The notes: generated by a model not told the origin, from the letters alone. Positions 12,836 through 25,882 are shown, numbered from the stretch's first letter. The stretch is DNA of 64,000 bases from Mercurialis annua (GCF_937616625.2 NC_065575.1:29945001-30009000), one strand, 5' to 3'. Program-made: numbers and translations.

Positions 12836-15344
12836 GCACATGGAGCATAACCAACATCCTTAATCCACAAATCCCTAAATCACAAATCGGAAATTATCAC
12901 GAACACTTTCTAATTTGAATCTAACCATACACCATACATGGCACAAATCGGAAATTATCACGAACACTTTATCTTGAGTGCGACTGCAAAATTTATTCTT
13001 ACTCTCTATAAAACACAAGATTCTGACAAAGCAGACAGATCCATTACAACGTAATCATCCAAAGCATCCACCACCATCATTATAGAGTATTTGTCTAGCC
13101 ACATTTTGGTAACTGTTTCAAATCATTTCAAATCCGACAACTTTATAAATACATTTATCACAATGTGACTCGCGAGCTCGTTTTAAAACATCTTTCTTAA
13201 AATCACTTTATCGATAAAATCCATTTTACATAATTGTGCGCCAGGGTGATGACATCTCTCATCCCCAAAGAGTTGCATCCAACCCTAATTATTTCTATGC
13301 ACGTGATGAATATACTATTTTGCATGTATCATTTTTTATCTTTTATTTAGTGAACATACTCGATGCTCAATGCAATCCTATTCGTGGCATTCAAAATGCA
13401 TGTTCATGATATGTCAGGGCACAATTACGTGTTGAAAATATTTCAAATATATTTAACAATTCAACCTTTGAAATCAACTTCTCAATAAAATACTTGCTAG
13501 ACGTTAATCTCTGTGAGATGTGCACTCGATAACTTCAAAATATTTCTCAATTCCTTACTTGCAACCTAGCAACATTCGATGCTAAAAAACAACTCAACCT
13601 AATTATTCTGTTACAACTCTTCTGCATAAATATCCAACTAACCTCAACCCTAATTGAAACTTATACCTAACGAACAATAACATATCACAACATTCCTACG
13701 AAACTTACCGCTAGTTCCCTCATCGAATCATCATACCTGATGAAAACTACCAGTGTATTAATACACCGATCTATCTTCTCGGATCAGAATTTCCAATATC
13801 ATTTCTAGGATAATCAGAAATATCCAACCATTACAAAGGAATACTTCCCTCATCTTCCTCGATATCGAAACCCAAAGATTTCGATTCACAACAACAATAT
13901 AGCAAACCCAGCTTAATCCAAAGCAGAAACTTAGTCCAACAGACAAGCGAGTTATACAACGCAATGAAAACCAAGAACATTATAATTTGCAAACCATAAC
14001 TCACGTAAGCATGCCATTGAACACAATTAACCCAAACATACTTAAAAGAGAAATCAGGACATGCCACAACATTGTTTTGAAATCTTATTACAAAATCACC
14101 ACGTAATTATTTCGTCCTTTAATAGTACGCTTCAAAATTCGTTTTGAAATTTTAAAGTCAAATATGAAAAATTCCAAATTTTGTTGAGCCCCACGGTTAA
14201 AACAAAATTACAATTTGTAAAAGTCTCTTCTTATTAATATGTTGCTTAAAAACAGATACCCAAGTATCTCAAACCATAAAATCATCGAGCTAGCCGAGTC
14301 ATTACAACTACCATGCTTAATTCCTAAATTTGGGTGACCTAAGTCGAACCCAAAACAACCGTTTGTAAAACGTATTCAAAATATTTGTAAATCTGAAAAA
14401 ATGTTGAAATAAAATTTATTTCCTTTCAAAATTTGGGAACTCAATTTAAACCAACCGCTGAACGGTCATTTAAAACTCAAGTGAGAAATCTTTGATTTCA
14501 AACAGCCATTCCAAAAATTCCAACAATTTAAAATGCTAACATACAACAACATGGTCAAATAACTTTAATGTTAAATTCTCAAATTAATGACTCATCTCCT
14601 AAAAAAAATTGTTTTTGAAATCATTGTTTGTTAACATCAAACCAAACATAATATTTCAAAATACAAATAAAATCCCCTTTACTAGCAACTTAACCAAAAA
14701 TCAAACTGTTAATGAATTAAACTCAAACTTCTCTTTAATTTTGTGTCAAAATACAAATCGAATAAAGTAATTTTCTCAATAAAAATCCTTAAAGCAACAT
14801 GTGGTAAAACTAGGTGTGACCACAAAACACGTTTTAAAGTTTTACCCAAAATTAATTTGCTAGAAAACAAGGTTAATGCCTAAATGTATCCTCATAGGTG
14901 CTAGCGTATATAGCACCCAACAATTATGGTCAAAGCCAAAATATACTATCATATAATCCAATTATTAAATCATTAGTGGCATAAAGCCAAAGTTTATCAA
15001 ATAACATCATATCCAAGTATGAGTTTTGGAAACATTTACCAACCTAAGATTTCCCGAGAAATCGAAAGCAATTATAGTCAGCCAAGTGAAATAACCTCAA
15101 CATGATAAAAAAAACAGCAAGCAACATCCAAGTGAAATTAATTGTCAATCATAGCATCAACACCAAATAAAGACTGACAGACATCACCTATAGGATGTAG
15201 GCTGAGAATTTAAAAACAAAAGATGACGTTTTAAAAGACAAGACACGAATCCTAATTCCGCAGTAGTTCCTATGACACGACATCAACTTATCATGCCAAA
15301 ACACATAACACATAACATGCATAAGGCCTTGGTTTGAAACCAAA
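12836..15344 (-). mobile_element. E1 internal region, no gag-pol
   Basis: About 2.5 kb of AT-rich sequence with only short chance ORFs (under 80 codons). The part nearest the PBS (about 14990-15340) matches the E2 leader at 25900-26200: shared CCAAGTATGA, AGATTTCCCGAGAAATC-like, AAAAGATGACG and CGCAGTAGTTCCTA strings. Further left, 13246-13276 (GATGACATCTCTCATC then AAAGAGTTGC) resembles the inverse of LARD-A internal sequence near 31160, so the region is related to LARD internal DNA. I see no gene here. Confidence 0.7.
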
Positions 15345-15356
15345 GCTCTGATACCA
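15345..15356 (-). other. Primer-binding site of E1 (initiator tRNA-Met)
   Basis: The minus strand reads TGGTATCAGAGC four bases inside the end of the E1 LTR (TGACA at 15361). This is the standard plant PBS complementary to the 3' end of initiator tRNA-Met, and it fixes the element's orientation. Confidence 0.9.
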
Positions 15357-15963
15357 AGTTTGTCACGACCCATTTTCATGAATCGCGACCGGCGCTAGGG
15401 TATGGGTATGGTTGTACCAAAACCCGTAGCTAGCCTTGCGGATAACCATCAAATACATAAACCTGCAAGAAAACCAATGCTCGGGGTCAACCGAGACTTC
15501 AGCCTATTTCTAGCAGTTCATAATATACAACATTTATTATAAAGTGCTCAGCCAACTCTGAGTCTTAAACATAACAGAAATACATATTAACCCAAGTTAA
15601 TATAAAAATGCTAAAACAATATATATATCAATTGAATTAAATCTGATACCAAGTATTAGACAAGTAAGACTTCTAATTACTACTACGGTCTACGAATAAA
15701 ATCAGTTTATTAACTTTATTAAAATATAAAGTAAAACCTCCGAGGAAATAAAAGAATCGGAGAGAAACTGACTCGCTCAAATCATAACCCTGGAAAAATT
15801 GGGAAAACAACGGGGTCAGATATACTGAGATGAGTTCATACCACTATTTACATTTATCAAGTGGAAAACCTTTAAAACCCCTTTTAAAACATTTAATATA
15901 AACATTACGTATAATAGTTGGAACCCTAATCCACAATACTAAATATAACTATAATCCAATAGG

Positions 15964-16158
15964 CCTGGTCCCGAGAGTTGAGCTACACCGAGTTACCACC
16001 GACCACTCTTAATCCATAACCAGAGTCCCGAGAGCTGAGCTACACCGAGTTACTCTATTGGTCCCGAGAGCTATGCTCACACCGAGTTACCACCACATAT
16101 CACATACCTTATCTAGATCAATACCAGTGCGCACGCAGTCCTAATGATGCCCATTAGG
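15964..16158 (-). promoter_or_regulatory. LTR stem-loop block (E1 copy)
   Basis: Three tandem copies of a loop element starting CCCGAGAG and ending CACCGAGTT lie at about 15969-16091. Each is bracketed by short complementary stems (TGGT/ACCA, AGAGT/ACTCT, TTGGT/ACCA). They are followed by the hairpin CCTAATG / loop ATGCC / CATTAGG at 16140-16158. The arrangement is the same as in E2, the solo LTR and the LARDs. Confidence 0.75.
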
Positions 16159-17860
16159 TAGCATGTTCCAACTAAAAGCCATAATGGAAAAACAGTTCGA
16201 AATATACATACAGTATATATTTATATATTAAAATAACAATTTACTTAATAAAGCGGTAAATAGTAAGTACAAACTCACTGCTTGCTAATCCACGTGATAA
16301 CATGGCAAGCAACTAATCCTGGTTTGTCTCCGAAGCAAGAACGGTTGACGAGTCTAGACAATATAAATCACAATTAAAACATGTCCTAACTCTAGAGAGT
16401 ACTAGACAACACATATGACTAGCACTAACATCAACGAGCCAAGACAAGGCAAACAAACTTACTTAATCCATAGCCAAAGCATAAACCAAAGTAGAGCAAA
16501 CATACATACTCAACATTACCAAAGTTATACGATAGTTAACTAATGAGTTCCCACTTTGAAAACATAATCCGGAAATCATTTCAATAACTTAGTTAAAATT
16601 ATAAAACCAAGTTTAAACCAAAGTGGTGAGCTAGCTGATTTATTACAACTGCCAAGCCTATACTCACAAATTGGGCGACCCAAGTCTAACCCAAACCAAA
16701 CATGCAACCAAAGTAAAACACTTCTTTTAAAGTCCGGAATCATTTAAATATACCAAAGTATCAATTTAGAAAACAAGGAAACTCAATTAACATTAAAACC
16801 CAAGTATAACATCATAATTATAAAGTGTTCGATAAAAGTCCCCAAAGGACAAACACAACCAAATAAGCCAAACACCAATATACAACAGCCCTAGCATGCT
16901 TAATAATCACATTTTATATAACACATGTCATAGCAAAACATTTGGAATCAACATATTTTTCACAACATCAAGTCAATTAAGCATTCATGGCACTTAGCCC
17001 AAAATGAGACAGAACATGAATCGCCAAACCAAAATACCTTAGATCAGTTCATATACATGCCATAATCTATAATATGAAAGTAATTCAGATCTTAGGTCAT
17101 TATAAAGTATCAAATCCGAAATCAAAGCATTTTAGCGTAAAACTACCTAGTTTGCAAACTAAGCCAACACGTACCAAAACATTTATGATTCAAACTCCAA
17201 AACTCATTTAGATCAGTATTATATCATACATAATTACAAAATAGCAAACCAACTCAGATCTAAACTCATGCCAACATCCTTTAAACAATCGATAACGCAA
17301 TTTCGCTAGAAATTGCCTAAACATGCTAAACAAGCAAAATCATGCATTCGACAACCCAAATCATATAACCACTGATCCTAAATCATATAAACATCATATA
17401 TATCATCATATAACAGTAGGTGCATCATCTCAAAATATTTATGCGATTACAACTCTCAAACAGCCCAAAATTCACCATTTTACGCAATTTCAGCTAAAAC
17501 AATCGAGAGCATGCCAAAGTGTTGATACAACTAACAAGATCAGTTCATAAACATAAAATCCATCAAAAATATCATACATATTAGTAACCTTAGCATAGAA
17601 TCTCAATTTCATAGATTCAAACCACCAAATCGATTAGAATACAACAATTTCTAGAAAAATCCTAACATTGATGAATCATGCCAAATGCTTTCCAAAACAT
17701 GCAACATCAATTTATATATGTACAAACCATCATTTTATCCATATAAACTCAGTAGCATAAGCATGGCATAACAATAGCAACAATCCACTTTATTAAAATC
17801 CTATATTATGCATTTATAGGCAAAATCACACAACAATGAATCCATGAATCAAAAGGATGC

Positions 17861-17865
17861 GAAAC
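17861..17865. repeat. Left target-site duplication of E2 (GAAAC)
   Basis: GAAAC directly precedes the E2 LTR and GAAAC directly follows it at 29136-29140: a perfect 5-bp duplication within the E1 LTR. Confidence 0.95.
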
Positions 17866-18451
17866 TGTCACGACCCATTTTCATGAATCGCGACCGGCGC
17901 TAGGGTATGGGTAATGTAGTACCGAAACCCGTAGCTAGCCTTCCATATAATTCATAAACACATAAACCTGCAGAAAACCAATGCTCGGGGGCAACCGAGA
18001 CTTCAACCTAATCTAGCAGATATAATAATCAACAGTTAATATAACATGCTTATTCAATTCTGATTCTAAAATAGATTTATCATAAACCAATATAAATAAT
18101 ATAACATGCCAAAGCAATATAACCAGTCGAACCAATCCGACAAATTAAACAATAATAACAAAGACGTCTAGTTACTACTGCGGTCTAAGAATAAAATAGT
18201 TTCACTGTTTTACTAAAATAAAAGGGAACCTCCGTGGAAAAGTAAATGCGGAGATCACCAGACTCTCTCAGATCATAACCCTGGGGAAAATTGGGAAAAC
18301 AACGGGGTCAGATATACTGAGATGAGTTCATACCACTACTTACATTTATTAAGTGGAAAACCTTTAAAAACGTTTAAAACATTTAATAACGATATTACAG
18401 ATAATAGTTGGAACCCTAATCCACAATTCTAATAATAATCATAATCCAATA

Positions 18452-18643
18452 GGTCTGGTCCCGAGAGCTGAGCTACACCGAGTTACCACTGACCACACTT
18501 ATACCAGAGTCCCGAGAGCTGAGCTACACCGAGTTACTCTACCTGGTCCCGAGAGCCGTGCTCACACCGAGTTACCACATTTCCATATATACCTTACCCA
18601 GATCAATACCGGTGCGCACGCAGTCCTAATGATGCCCATTAGG
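18452..18643 (-). promoter_or_regulatory. LTR stem-loop block (E2 3' LTR copy)
   Basis: Same layout as in the 5' LTR (26809-27000): three conserved-loop elements (loop CCCGAGAGCTGAGCTACACC or close variants) with stems GGTC+TGGT/ACCA+GACC, AGAGT/ACTCT and TGGT/ACCA, then hairpin CCTAATG/CATTAGG at 18625-18643. Confidence 0.75.
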
Positions 18644-20483
18644 TAGCACGTTCCAACTAAGAGCCATAATATAAAAACAGTTCGAAATATACGTACAGTA
18701 TATATATTTAATATTAAAATAACAATTTACTTAATAAAGCGGTAAATAGTAAATATAAACTCACTGCTTGCTAATCCACGTGAAATACCGGCAAGCAACT
18801 AACTCTGATTCGCCTCTGAAGCACGAACAGTAGACGAGTCTAGACAAATAAATAATTATTAAAAATCAGACCCTAACTCTAGAGAGTACTAGACACCACA
18901 TAAGACTAGCACAATTAACACGTAGTAATAAACAATCCAAAGTAACACAAATATATCCAAAAGGTAATAAAGCCCAATTAATATAAGTCTATTGAGTTCT
19001 CGCTTAAAAACCAATTTATAAATATTATTTAATAATCTTTAAATAATAAATAATTTACAAATAGTGGGTTTGCCGAGTTACCAATAACTACCAAGCTAAC
19101 CTCACTTGTCGGATGACCCAAGTCTAATCCGACTCAAAACGTTTATCAAATATAAACCCGAGTTTATATTTATAAAACAATTTAACAAAATATTAATCCA
19201 TTTTAAAAGCGGAACTCAATAACTTCAATTCTACGTAACCCAAGTTACAACTCAAAAACTTAATCATTTTAAGTTAATAAAGGTTTAGGGACTAAATCGC
19301 ACTTTTGCCAAATAAGGACTAAATTGTACTTTAGCCAATTTGATATCCGAAACCAAAATAATTGCTTTTGTTTATAATTAAAACCCTATATAAAGTTACT
19401 AATCAAAAATCCACTTAAAAAGGTTATAACTAAGTTCAGGGGCTAAATTGTAATTTAGCCAACTTTTGACAAAACGATATTGAAGGCAATTATAACTACC
19501 CGAGTAATTATATTAACTTAATTTATAATTATCTATCATTTCCACTATTTAATTTATATTCAAAACAAAACCCAAGTTATTAGTTTAAAACAAAAGGTAA
19601 AGTTTAACTAAAAGGATTTGATTGTTTTCACCAAACAACTTAGGTGACTAAAATAACCCATTCACCATCTCTTTCATTACAAACACACAACTTCCCGCCC
19701 AACACCCCATTCATGCCCCTAACTCAAGTTTCTGAACTTGAAACCCCAAACCAAAACGTCTTGACCTCAAGAACTAATTACATCACAAATCTATGGCATG
19801 AAATCAAACCAAAAACTCAACTTAAGCACTCCCCAAAACTAAAAAAACGTTAACAGTAAACAATTACATAATCGGCCAAATTCAATCAAACAAGACGATG
19901 GTGTAACTCGTTCCAAAGGCTTAAACTACTAACCCCTAATCATACCCAATGGATTTGTGATCATAAACTTAGCAAAAACAAATCCAAAACTCACATAAGG
20001 AATCGGCAGCAACATACAAAGCATGAACAGAAAATAGGCAAAACAGAAAACGGAAACCGTACGGCGATTGAAACGAGATCGACGGCGTACCGTTCAGCGA
20101 AATTGAGGTAGGGAAACGTAGATACGTGAGTCTAGATCGTCTGGAATCAAACGGTTCTGATTTCGATTAAGAAACGAGCAAGAACGAATCAGAAAACCGA
20201 AGGACGTTTCAAGAGCAAACTGAAATCAAATGAATCAAGGGTACTTACTGAACAGCGAACTTTGGTGGATGATTACGGCTTCGTTTCTCAGCGAAAGAAC
20301 AAACGAAAAACGTCTAGGGCTACCTTGCAGCGTGATCTAGGGTTTTTGTGAAGAAATCGACTTTAAATAACGAAGGGAAGTGAGCCGTAAATGAGATCGA
20401 AAACGGCTGGGCGAAGGGGGCCAAGAACTGATGGGTTTTCGAACGGGAAAGGCCATATTTTGGCCTGCTTCCGTTCGGGAAAG

Positions 20484-20627
20484 GGCCTGGTCCCGAACGG
20501 GACCAGGCCTGAAAAAGGATTCTCGTTCGAGAATCCTTGGATTCTCGAACGGAAGCCTTCGTTTTTCTCAGGTCTCAAATGAGACCTGAGTCAAACGAAA
20601 GTGGTTCAACCATTTCGGTTGAACCAC
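20484..20627 (-). promoter_or_regulatory. Cluster of four perfect hairpins in E2 U3 (3' LTR copy)
   Basis: Consecutive inverted repeats with perfect arms: GGCCTGGTCCCG (20484-20495) with its complement at 20498-20509; AAGGATTCTCG (20515-20525) with 20528-20538; CTCAGGTCTCA (20567-20577) with 20580-20590; GTGGTTCAACC (20601-20611) with 20617-20627. Loops are 2, 2, 2 and 5 nt. They lie 115-260 bp upstream, in element sense, of the candidate TATA at 20361-20370. In the 3' LTR they would also be transcribed near the RNA 3' end. Confidence 0.85.
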
Positions 20628-20779
20628 GACCCAAGGAAGAAGTTTATTTTTTTTTTAAAACCGAACCAAAAATGAATCGAACCACAAAAATTTACGAAAC
20701 TTCAAATACCCCTCAAAACACATCCGTAACCACGTCGGAAATTAACAAAATAAAATTTAAAATTTTACGGGATATTACA

Positions 20780-20792
20780 TTCTCCCCAACTA
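20780..20792 (-). other. Polypurine tract of E2
   Basis: On the minus strand AGTTGGGGAGAA abuts the 3' LTR start TGTAATATCCC. A purine run directly before the 3' LTR is the expected plus-strand primer site. Confidence 0.85.
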
Positions 20793-20896
20793 ATTAAAAA
20801 TTCGTCCTCGAATTTAACACGATAAGCAATTTCCATCAGAACAACACGTAACACAAGTAAAAATCATAAAAGTCACAGAAATCAAGATATTGTACC

Positions 20897-21052
20897 TCAC
20901 GGAAAAAGAAAAGGATAGCGATTCCGCATATCCAACTCGGTCTCCCAAGTACACTCCTCTACAGAATGATTGCGCCAGAGAACTTTGACCATCGGAATCT
21001 CCTTGTTCCACAATTTACGCACCTGCGTATCAACAATCTCAACTGGCTGCTC
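20897..21052 (-). pseudogene. Chromodomain tail of E2 pol, cut off by an in-frame TAG
   Basis: After the stop at 21053-21055 the same frame stays open for 51 codons to TGA at 20897. The peptide begins EQPVEIVDTQVRKL and contains VKVLWRN and EECTWETE, ending RYPFLFP. The W..N...E.CTWE pattern is the chromodomain signature of plant chromovirus integrases, which in related elements binds modified histone tails and steers integration to heterochromatin. There is no start codon, so without read-through it would not be made. A single-base change (from a sense codon, probably Glu) is the simplest explanation; this is inferred from family similarity. Confidence 0.85.
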
Positions 21053-22756
21053 CTAATAGGACAGCTCCTGGTCAATCTCAACACTCTGAGGCACAATCAC
21101 GTGCGAAGGATCAGAAATGCACTTTCTCAACATAGAAACGTGAAACACCGGATGTACTAACGACATGTCTGGCGGTAAAACCAGACGATAAGCCACAGCT
21201 CCAATCCTCTCCGAAATCTCATAAGGACCAATATACCTCGGTGCCAACTTTCCCTTGACACCAAAACGAACCACGCCTTTCATAGGCGAAACCCGAAGAA
21301 ATACGAAATCACCAACCTGGAACTCAATGTCTTTCCTCTTCGGATCAGCATAACTCTTATGCCGACTAAAAGCAGTCTCTAACCTCCGCTTAATCAACGG
21401 TACCTTCTCAGAGGTAATCTGAATAATCTCCGCTCCCGAGAGTTTACGCTCTCCGACCTCCTCCCAACAGATAGGAGATCTACACTTGCGCCCGTACAAA
21501 GCCTCATACGGCGCCATCTCGATACTCGCATGATAACTGTTGTTATAGGAAAACTCAATCAACGGCAAATGAGTATCCCAGCTACCCTGAAAATCGAGAA
21601 CACACATCCTGAGCATATCCTCCAACGTCTGAATAGTCCTCTCAGACTGACCGTCAGTCTGAGGATGAAAAGCTGTACTGAAATCCAACCGAGAACCCAA
21701 GGATTCCTGTAACGCTTTCCAAAACCTCGAAGTAAACACAGAACCTCTGTCTGAAACAATGGAAACCGGTACACCATGCAAACTGACAATCCTGTCGATG
21801 TACAACTGAGCCAACCTCGAAGCAGTATACGAAACCTTAATCGGAAGGAAATGAGCTGACTTGGTCATACGGTCAACTATCACCCAGATGGAATCGTATC
21901 CCTGTCGAGTACGTGGTAACCCAACCACAAAATCCATAGCAATCCGCTCCCACTTCCACTCTGGAATAGGTAGTGGCTGCAGATAGCCGAAAGGTCTCTG
22001 ATGCTCCAGCTTCACCTGCTGGCACGTCAGGCACTTAGAAACATACTCAACGACATCCTTCTTCATCCCGCTCCACCAGTAGGTACCCTTAAGATCATGG
22101 TACATCTTAGTAGAACCCGGATGAACACTATAAGCAGACTTGTGCGCTTCTTCCAGAATCTGGTCCCTCAAACCATCTGAATCCGGAACACACAATCTCG
22201 AACCATGCCTCAGAACACCATCCACAAATGTAAATTCAGGATTTCCATCCTGCTGAACCTCCTCAATAATCCGTTTCAACTGTGAATCCTCAGCTTGTAA
22301 AGCTTTGATCCGATCAATCAAAACGGGTTGCACTTGCAACTGTGCTAACAAACAACCAGTCTGAGAAATCTGAAATCCATAGCCTGAAGCTATCAAACTG
22401 TGCCACTCTCTAACCATGGGTCTACGCCCAATCTCAGAAATATGAGCCAAGCTGCCCGAAGACTTGCGACTCAACGCATCGGCTACCACATTAGCCTTAC
22501 CAGGATGGTACTGAATAGTACAGTCGTAGTCTTTCAGCAACTCTAACCATCTCCTCTGTCTCAAGTTCAATTCTCTCTGATCAAAGATATACTTCAGACT
22601 CTTATGATCAGTGAAAATCTCACAAGTAGCACCATACAAATAATGCCTCCAGATTTTTAGCGCAAAAACCACAGCTGCCAACTCTAAATCATGAGTAGGG
22701 TAATTCACCTCATGCTTCTTCAACTGTCTGGAAGCATAGGCAATCACCTGTCCATG
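21053..22756 (-). pseudogene. E2 pol, C-terminal part: RNase H C-terminus and integrase
   Basis: Same frame as the upstream gag-RT ORF, separated from it only by a TAA at 22757-22759; the first ATG-like start (a GTG at 22745-22747) is probably not used. Numbering from that GTG codon: RNase H residues E22 (DLELAA), D47 (FTDHKS) and D90 (VVADALSR); integrase zinc-binding H202, H209, C239 and C242; catalytic D272 (MDFVVG), D333 (VSDRG) and E369 (DGQSER) in the D-D-35-E spacing; and a GPY/F-type module at 505-540 ([15 protein letters not shown]). All catalytic residues are kept, so apart from the two stops the protein looks undegraded. It ends at TAG, which removes the chromodomain. Confidence 0.93.
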
Positions 22757-25700
22757 TTACATCAGAACGCAACCCAAACCAATCCGAGACGCATCACAAT
22801 ACACTGTGAAACCGTCAATGCCAGAAGGCAATGCCAAAACCGGAGCTGTAGTCAAAATCTCTTTGAGCTTCTCAAAGCTCGCCTCGCACTTGTCAGTCCA
22901 CTCAAACTTGACACCCTTCTGTGTCAGTTTAGTCAAAGGTGCAGATATTCTGGAGAAATCTTGCACGAACCGACGATAGTAGCCAGCTAAACCCAGAAAA
23001 CTTCTGATCTCGGTAACTGACCTTGGCCTTTGCCAATCCATGACCGCCTCAATCTTCTTCGGATCAACCTTGATCCCATCTTTCGACACCACGTGTCCTA
23101 GAAAGGTAACCTGATCCAACCAGAACTCACATTTTGAGAACTTAGCGTACAACTGATGCTCACGCAACGTCTGTAGTATAGTCCTCAAATGGTAAGCATG
23201 TTCCTCCTCACTCCGAGAATAGATCAAAATGTCATCAATGAAGACGATAACAAATTGATCCAAAAACGGCTTGAACACTCTGTTCATCATATCCATAAAC
23301 GCTGCTGGTGCGTTCGTCAGACCAAAGGACATAACCAGAAACTCAAAATGTCCATAACGAGTCCGAAAAGCAGTCTTAGGCACATCTGCATCACGGATCC
23401 GTAGCTGATGATACCCAGACCTCAAATCAATTTTGGAAAAACACTTCGCACCCTGCAACTGGTCAAACAAATCATCGATGCGAGGAAGAGGATATCTGTT
23501 CTTGACAGTAGCCTTATTCAACTGTCTGTAGTCGATACAGAGCCGAAAGGAACCGTCTTTCTTCTTTACAAACAGAACTGGAGCACCCCACGGGGAAGTA
23601 CTCGGTCTGATGAACCCGCTATCCAACAACTCTTGTAATTGGTCCTTCAACTCCTTCAGCTCTGCAGGAGCCATCCGATACGGCGGTATCGAAATCGGAG
23701 CTGTACCAGAAACCACATCAATGCAAAACTCAATATCACGATCAGGTGGTAATCCAGGCAATTCCTCTGGAAACACATCAGTGAACTCATTCACTATCGG
23801 CACACTATGCATATCACTACCACCAGCCTCCAAATCACGAACCACAGCAAGAAAACCCTGGCAACCCTTGCCTAACATCCGCTTCGCCTTGATGGCGGAA
23901 ATCAGATTCTTAGGTGTCTCCGCCTTTTCTCCCTGAAAGGAAAAAGGTAGACCACCTGGAATCCTGAACTCGACTGACTTCTCTCGACAGTCAATAGAAG
24001 CATAATGGCGTGACAACCAGTCCATCCCCAAGATAACATCAAAAGAAAGAACGTCAAGTACAATCAAATCAGCACATAATTCTCTACCCTGAATAACCAC
24101 TGGACACGAAGGATAAACAACGTCCACTACTACACCTTCAGACATAGGTGTAGACACAGCTAGAGGTTCACTCAAAACAGATAGTGCTCTACCCAATTTC
24201 CCAGCAAAACAAGTAGAAAAAAACGAATGGGTCGCACCCGCATCAAATAATACCAAAGCATCAGTAAAAGAAATCGGGATGGTACCTTGCACCACAGCGT
24301 TTGATGCACGCGCATCCTGAGGAGTAAGTGCGAACACTCTGGCCTGACCCTGCGGCTGCTGCTGCGAACTCTGTCCAGTACCATAACCGTTGGAACCTCT
24401 ACCTCCGTTACCACGGCCACCAAAACCTCTGCCACCAGAACCACAGCCCCACTGGCCACCAAAAGATGCTGCAGGTTGAGAGTACCCTACAGACTGTGTA
24501 AACGCAGGTCTCTGCTGCTGATAAGATGACTGCGCCACACTGGAGTTAGACATCTGCTGCCCAGATGTCGGACACTCCCTAGAAAAATGACCCGGCTGGC
24601 CACAAGTGAAACAACCTCCAGGAGCTAACTGGCACTGACCATAATGCCTACGTCTGCAATTCTGGCAGAACGGAATGTTCGATCCACCACTGTACCCGCG
24701 TCCTGAACCACGGTTGCTCCCACTGCTACTGGAACTGTACGGAGCACTCCTGGCACTATGCCTCCCTTTGTTGTGAGTCCGTCGACTCCCCCTGTTGGCC
24801 TGAGAAGAGCCACTGTAGTAGTTCCCACTACCATGCTGCACTGGGGCCTGCTGCCCCCCACTAGGAACGTCACTCTTTCCCTTCTGATTCTGGAAAGGGT
24901 CAGAGATCGTTCCAAACTGAACCATCGAATTCTCCATCCGCCGCGCGCTATCCACTAACCGGGCAAACTCCATGTTTGTCCCTATCAGCAAAGGGAGAAA
25001 CTCCGAGCCTAAACCCCTAATATAACGGTCGTTCACTCGCTCTTGATCACCCTGTAGATCTGTAGCAAACCGCCCCAAACGTACAAACTCAGTAGTGTAG
25101 TCTGTCACTGATCTATCCCCCTTCTTCAAAGTGAGCAGCTTTTCCCTGAAACTCTCAGTAACAGAGAAGGGTAGATAGTAACCTCTAAACCTGATCACAA
25201 AATCAGCCCAAGGCAAAGTATCCATAACTGGCCTGATGTTATCGCGATACCAATCCTTAGCTGGACCCTTCAGCGACATTTCCACAAGCATCACTGATTG
25301 ACGATCAGACGCTTGAATCCTCTGACTGTTGTACTCAAATTCCTCCAAAAAGTCAAGAGCATCACCAGTACCATCAAAAGAAGTCGGATTCAACTTCAAG
25401 TAGATCATCACCAACTCTCTGTCCGTCGGAATATGACCGACACCAGCAAATCCACCATCACCAGCTACAGCACCAGCCTGAGGTTGCTGTTGCTGCGCTA
25501 ACTGACCCAGTATATTACACTGATTCTGCAGTAGAGCCTGATTGTTCTGCATCTCGACGACGCCAGCCAAGAAAGTAGTGAAGTCGAACGCTTGCATATT
25601 TGGTGCCTGCTGCACCCCTGGTGCTTGCTGCACGTTCGGTGCCTGCTGCACATCCGGTGCCTGAACACCTGCTGCACCGCGTCCTCTAGCTCCACCTCTA

Positions 25701-25882
25701 CCAGCACCAGCTCCTCTGCATCTACCAGCACCTCTACCTCTGCCATCACCTCCACCTCGACCACGTCCAGCATTAGCCTGAACAGGTGGTACGTTCTGAT
25801 CGACTTCCATGGAAATCGCATCATCAGCCACAGCTTCTTGCTCTGCCGCAGCACGAGCACGAGTACGAACAACGTTGTCCAT
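22757..25882 (-). CDS. gag-pol: E2 gag-protease-reverse transcriptase polyprotein, truncated in RNase H
   Basis: 1041 codons from ATG at 25880-25882. The N-terminus is Arg/Gly-rich (residues 38-72), followed by a VQQAP repeat (about 76-95). The Gag capsid-like domain spans about 155-325 ([22 protein letters not shown]). Two Cys/His clusters follow: C406-C409-H413-C417 and a classic CCHC knuckle C424-C427-H432-C437. Protease has the [10 protein letters not shown] motif (D547). RT spans about 735-990 with PYRMAP, D819 (KIDLRSGY) and FIDD (D883, D884). RNase H begins FTVYCDAS (D1030) and ends at a TAA after residue 1041. Role: virus-like particle, processing and cDNA synthesis. A product ending here could still give Gag, PR and RT, but no complete RNase H or integrase. 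Confidence 0.95.
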   Translation of the reverse strand: MDNVVRTRARAAAEQEAVADDAISMEVDQNVPPVQANAGRGRGGGDGRGRGAGRCRGAGAGRGGARGRGAAGVQAPDVQQAPNVQQAPGVQQAPNMQAFDFTTFLAGVVEMQNNQALLQNQCNILGQLAQQQQPQAGAVAGDGGFAGVGHIPTDRELVMIYLKLNPTSFDGTGDALDFLEEFEYNSQRIQASDRQSVMLVEMSLKGPAKDWYRDNIRPVMDTLPWADFVIRFRGYYLPFSVTESFREKLLTLKKGDRSVTDYTTEFVRLGRFATDLQGDQERVNDRYIRGLGSEFLPLLIGTNMEFARLVDSARRMENSMVQFGTISDPFQNQKGKSDVPSGGQQAPVQHGSGNYYSGSSQANRGSRRTHNKGRHSARSAPYSSSSSGSNRGSGRGYSGGSNIPFCQNCRRRHYGQCQLAPGGCFTCGQPGHFSRECPTSGQQMSNSSVAQSSYQQQRPAFTQSVGYSQPAASFGGQWGCGSGGRGFGGRGNGGRGSNGYGTGQSSQQQPQGQARVFALTPQDARASNAVVQGTIPISFTDALVLFDAGATHSFFSTCFAGKLGRALSVLSEPLAVSTPMSEGVVVDVVYPSCPVVIQGRELCADLIVLDVLSFDVILGMDWLSRHYASIDCREKSVEFRIPGGLPFSFQGEKAETPKNLISAIKAKRMLGKGCQGFLAVVRDLEAGGSDMHSVPIVNEFTDVFPEELPGLPPDRDIEFCIDVVSGTAPISIPPYRMAPAELKELKDQLQELLDSGFIRPSTSPWGAPVLFVKKKDGSFRLCIDYRQLNKATVKNRYPLPRIDDLFDQLQGAKCFSKIDLRSGYHQLRIRDADVPKTAFRTRYGHFEFLVMSFGLTNAPAAFMDMMNRVFKPFLDQFVIVFIDDILIYSRSEEEHAYHLRTILQTLREHQLYAKFSKCEFWLDQVTFLGHVVSKDGIKVDPKKIEAVMDWQRPRSVTEIRSFLGLAGYYRRFVQDFSRISAPLTKLTQKGVKFEWTDKCEASFEKLKEILTTAPVLALPSGIDGFTVYCDASRIGLGCVLM

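Larger units (their letters stand above)
15361..17865 (-). mobile_element. E1 5' LTR, PBS-proximal part
   Basis: Starts TGTCACGACC on the + strand and runs to the E2 insertion at 17866; it continues at 29141. It is homologous to but clearly diverged from the E2 LTR. Shared blocks are the terminal GCGACCGGCGCTAGGG, the splice-acceptor block near 15780-15840, the stem-loop block at 15964-16158 and the GAGCTAGC/ACCCAAGT region near 16625. The joined LTR is about 3.16 kb. Confidence 0.85.
17866..20779 (-). mobile_element. E2 3' LTR
   Basis: 2914 bp, TGTCACGACC at the left end and GGGATATTACA at the right. Nearly identical to 26223-29135. It contains the stem-loop block (18452-18643), the candidate donor (20247) and the U3 hairpin cluster (20484-20627). 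Confidence 0.95.

Noticed and set aside
13758..14067. Short overlapping minus-strand ORFs in the E1 internal region
   Set aside because: Two frames overlap, under 80 codons, no known motif, AT-rich context; consistent with chance.
20363..20797. ORFs across the E2 LTR U3 (both strands) with similar peptides
   Set aside because: They arise because the palindromic hairpins read similarly on both strands; no protein features.
23610..23936. Antisense ORFs over the E2 gag-pol (also 21530-21789, 25498-26016, 24172-24915)
   Set aside because: They lie opposite or out of frame with a coding region of known domains; their peptides are low-complexity shadows.
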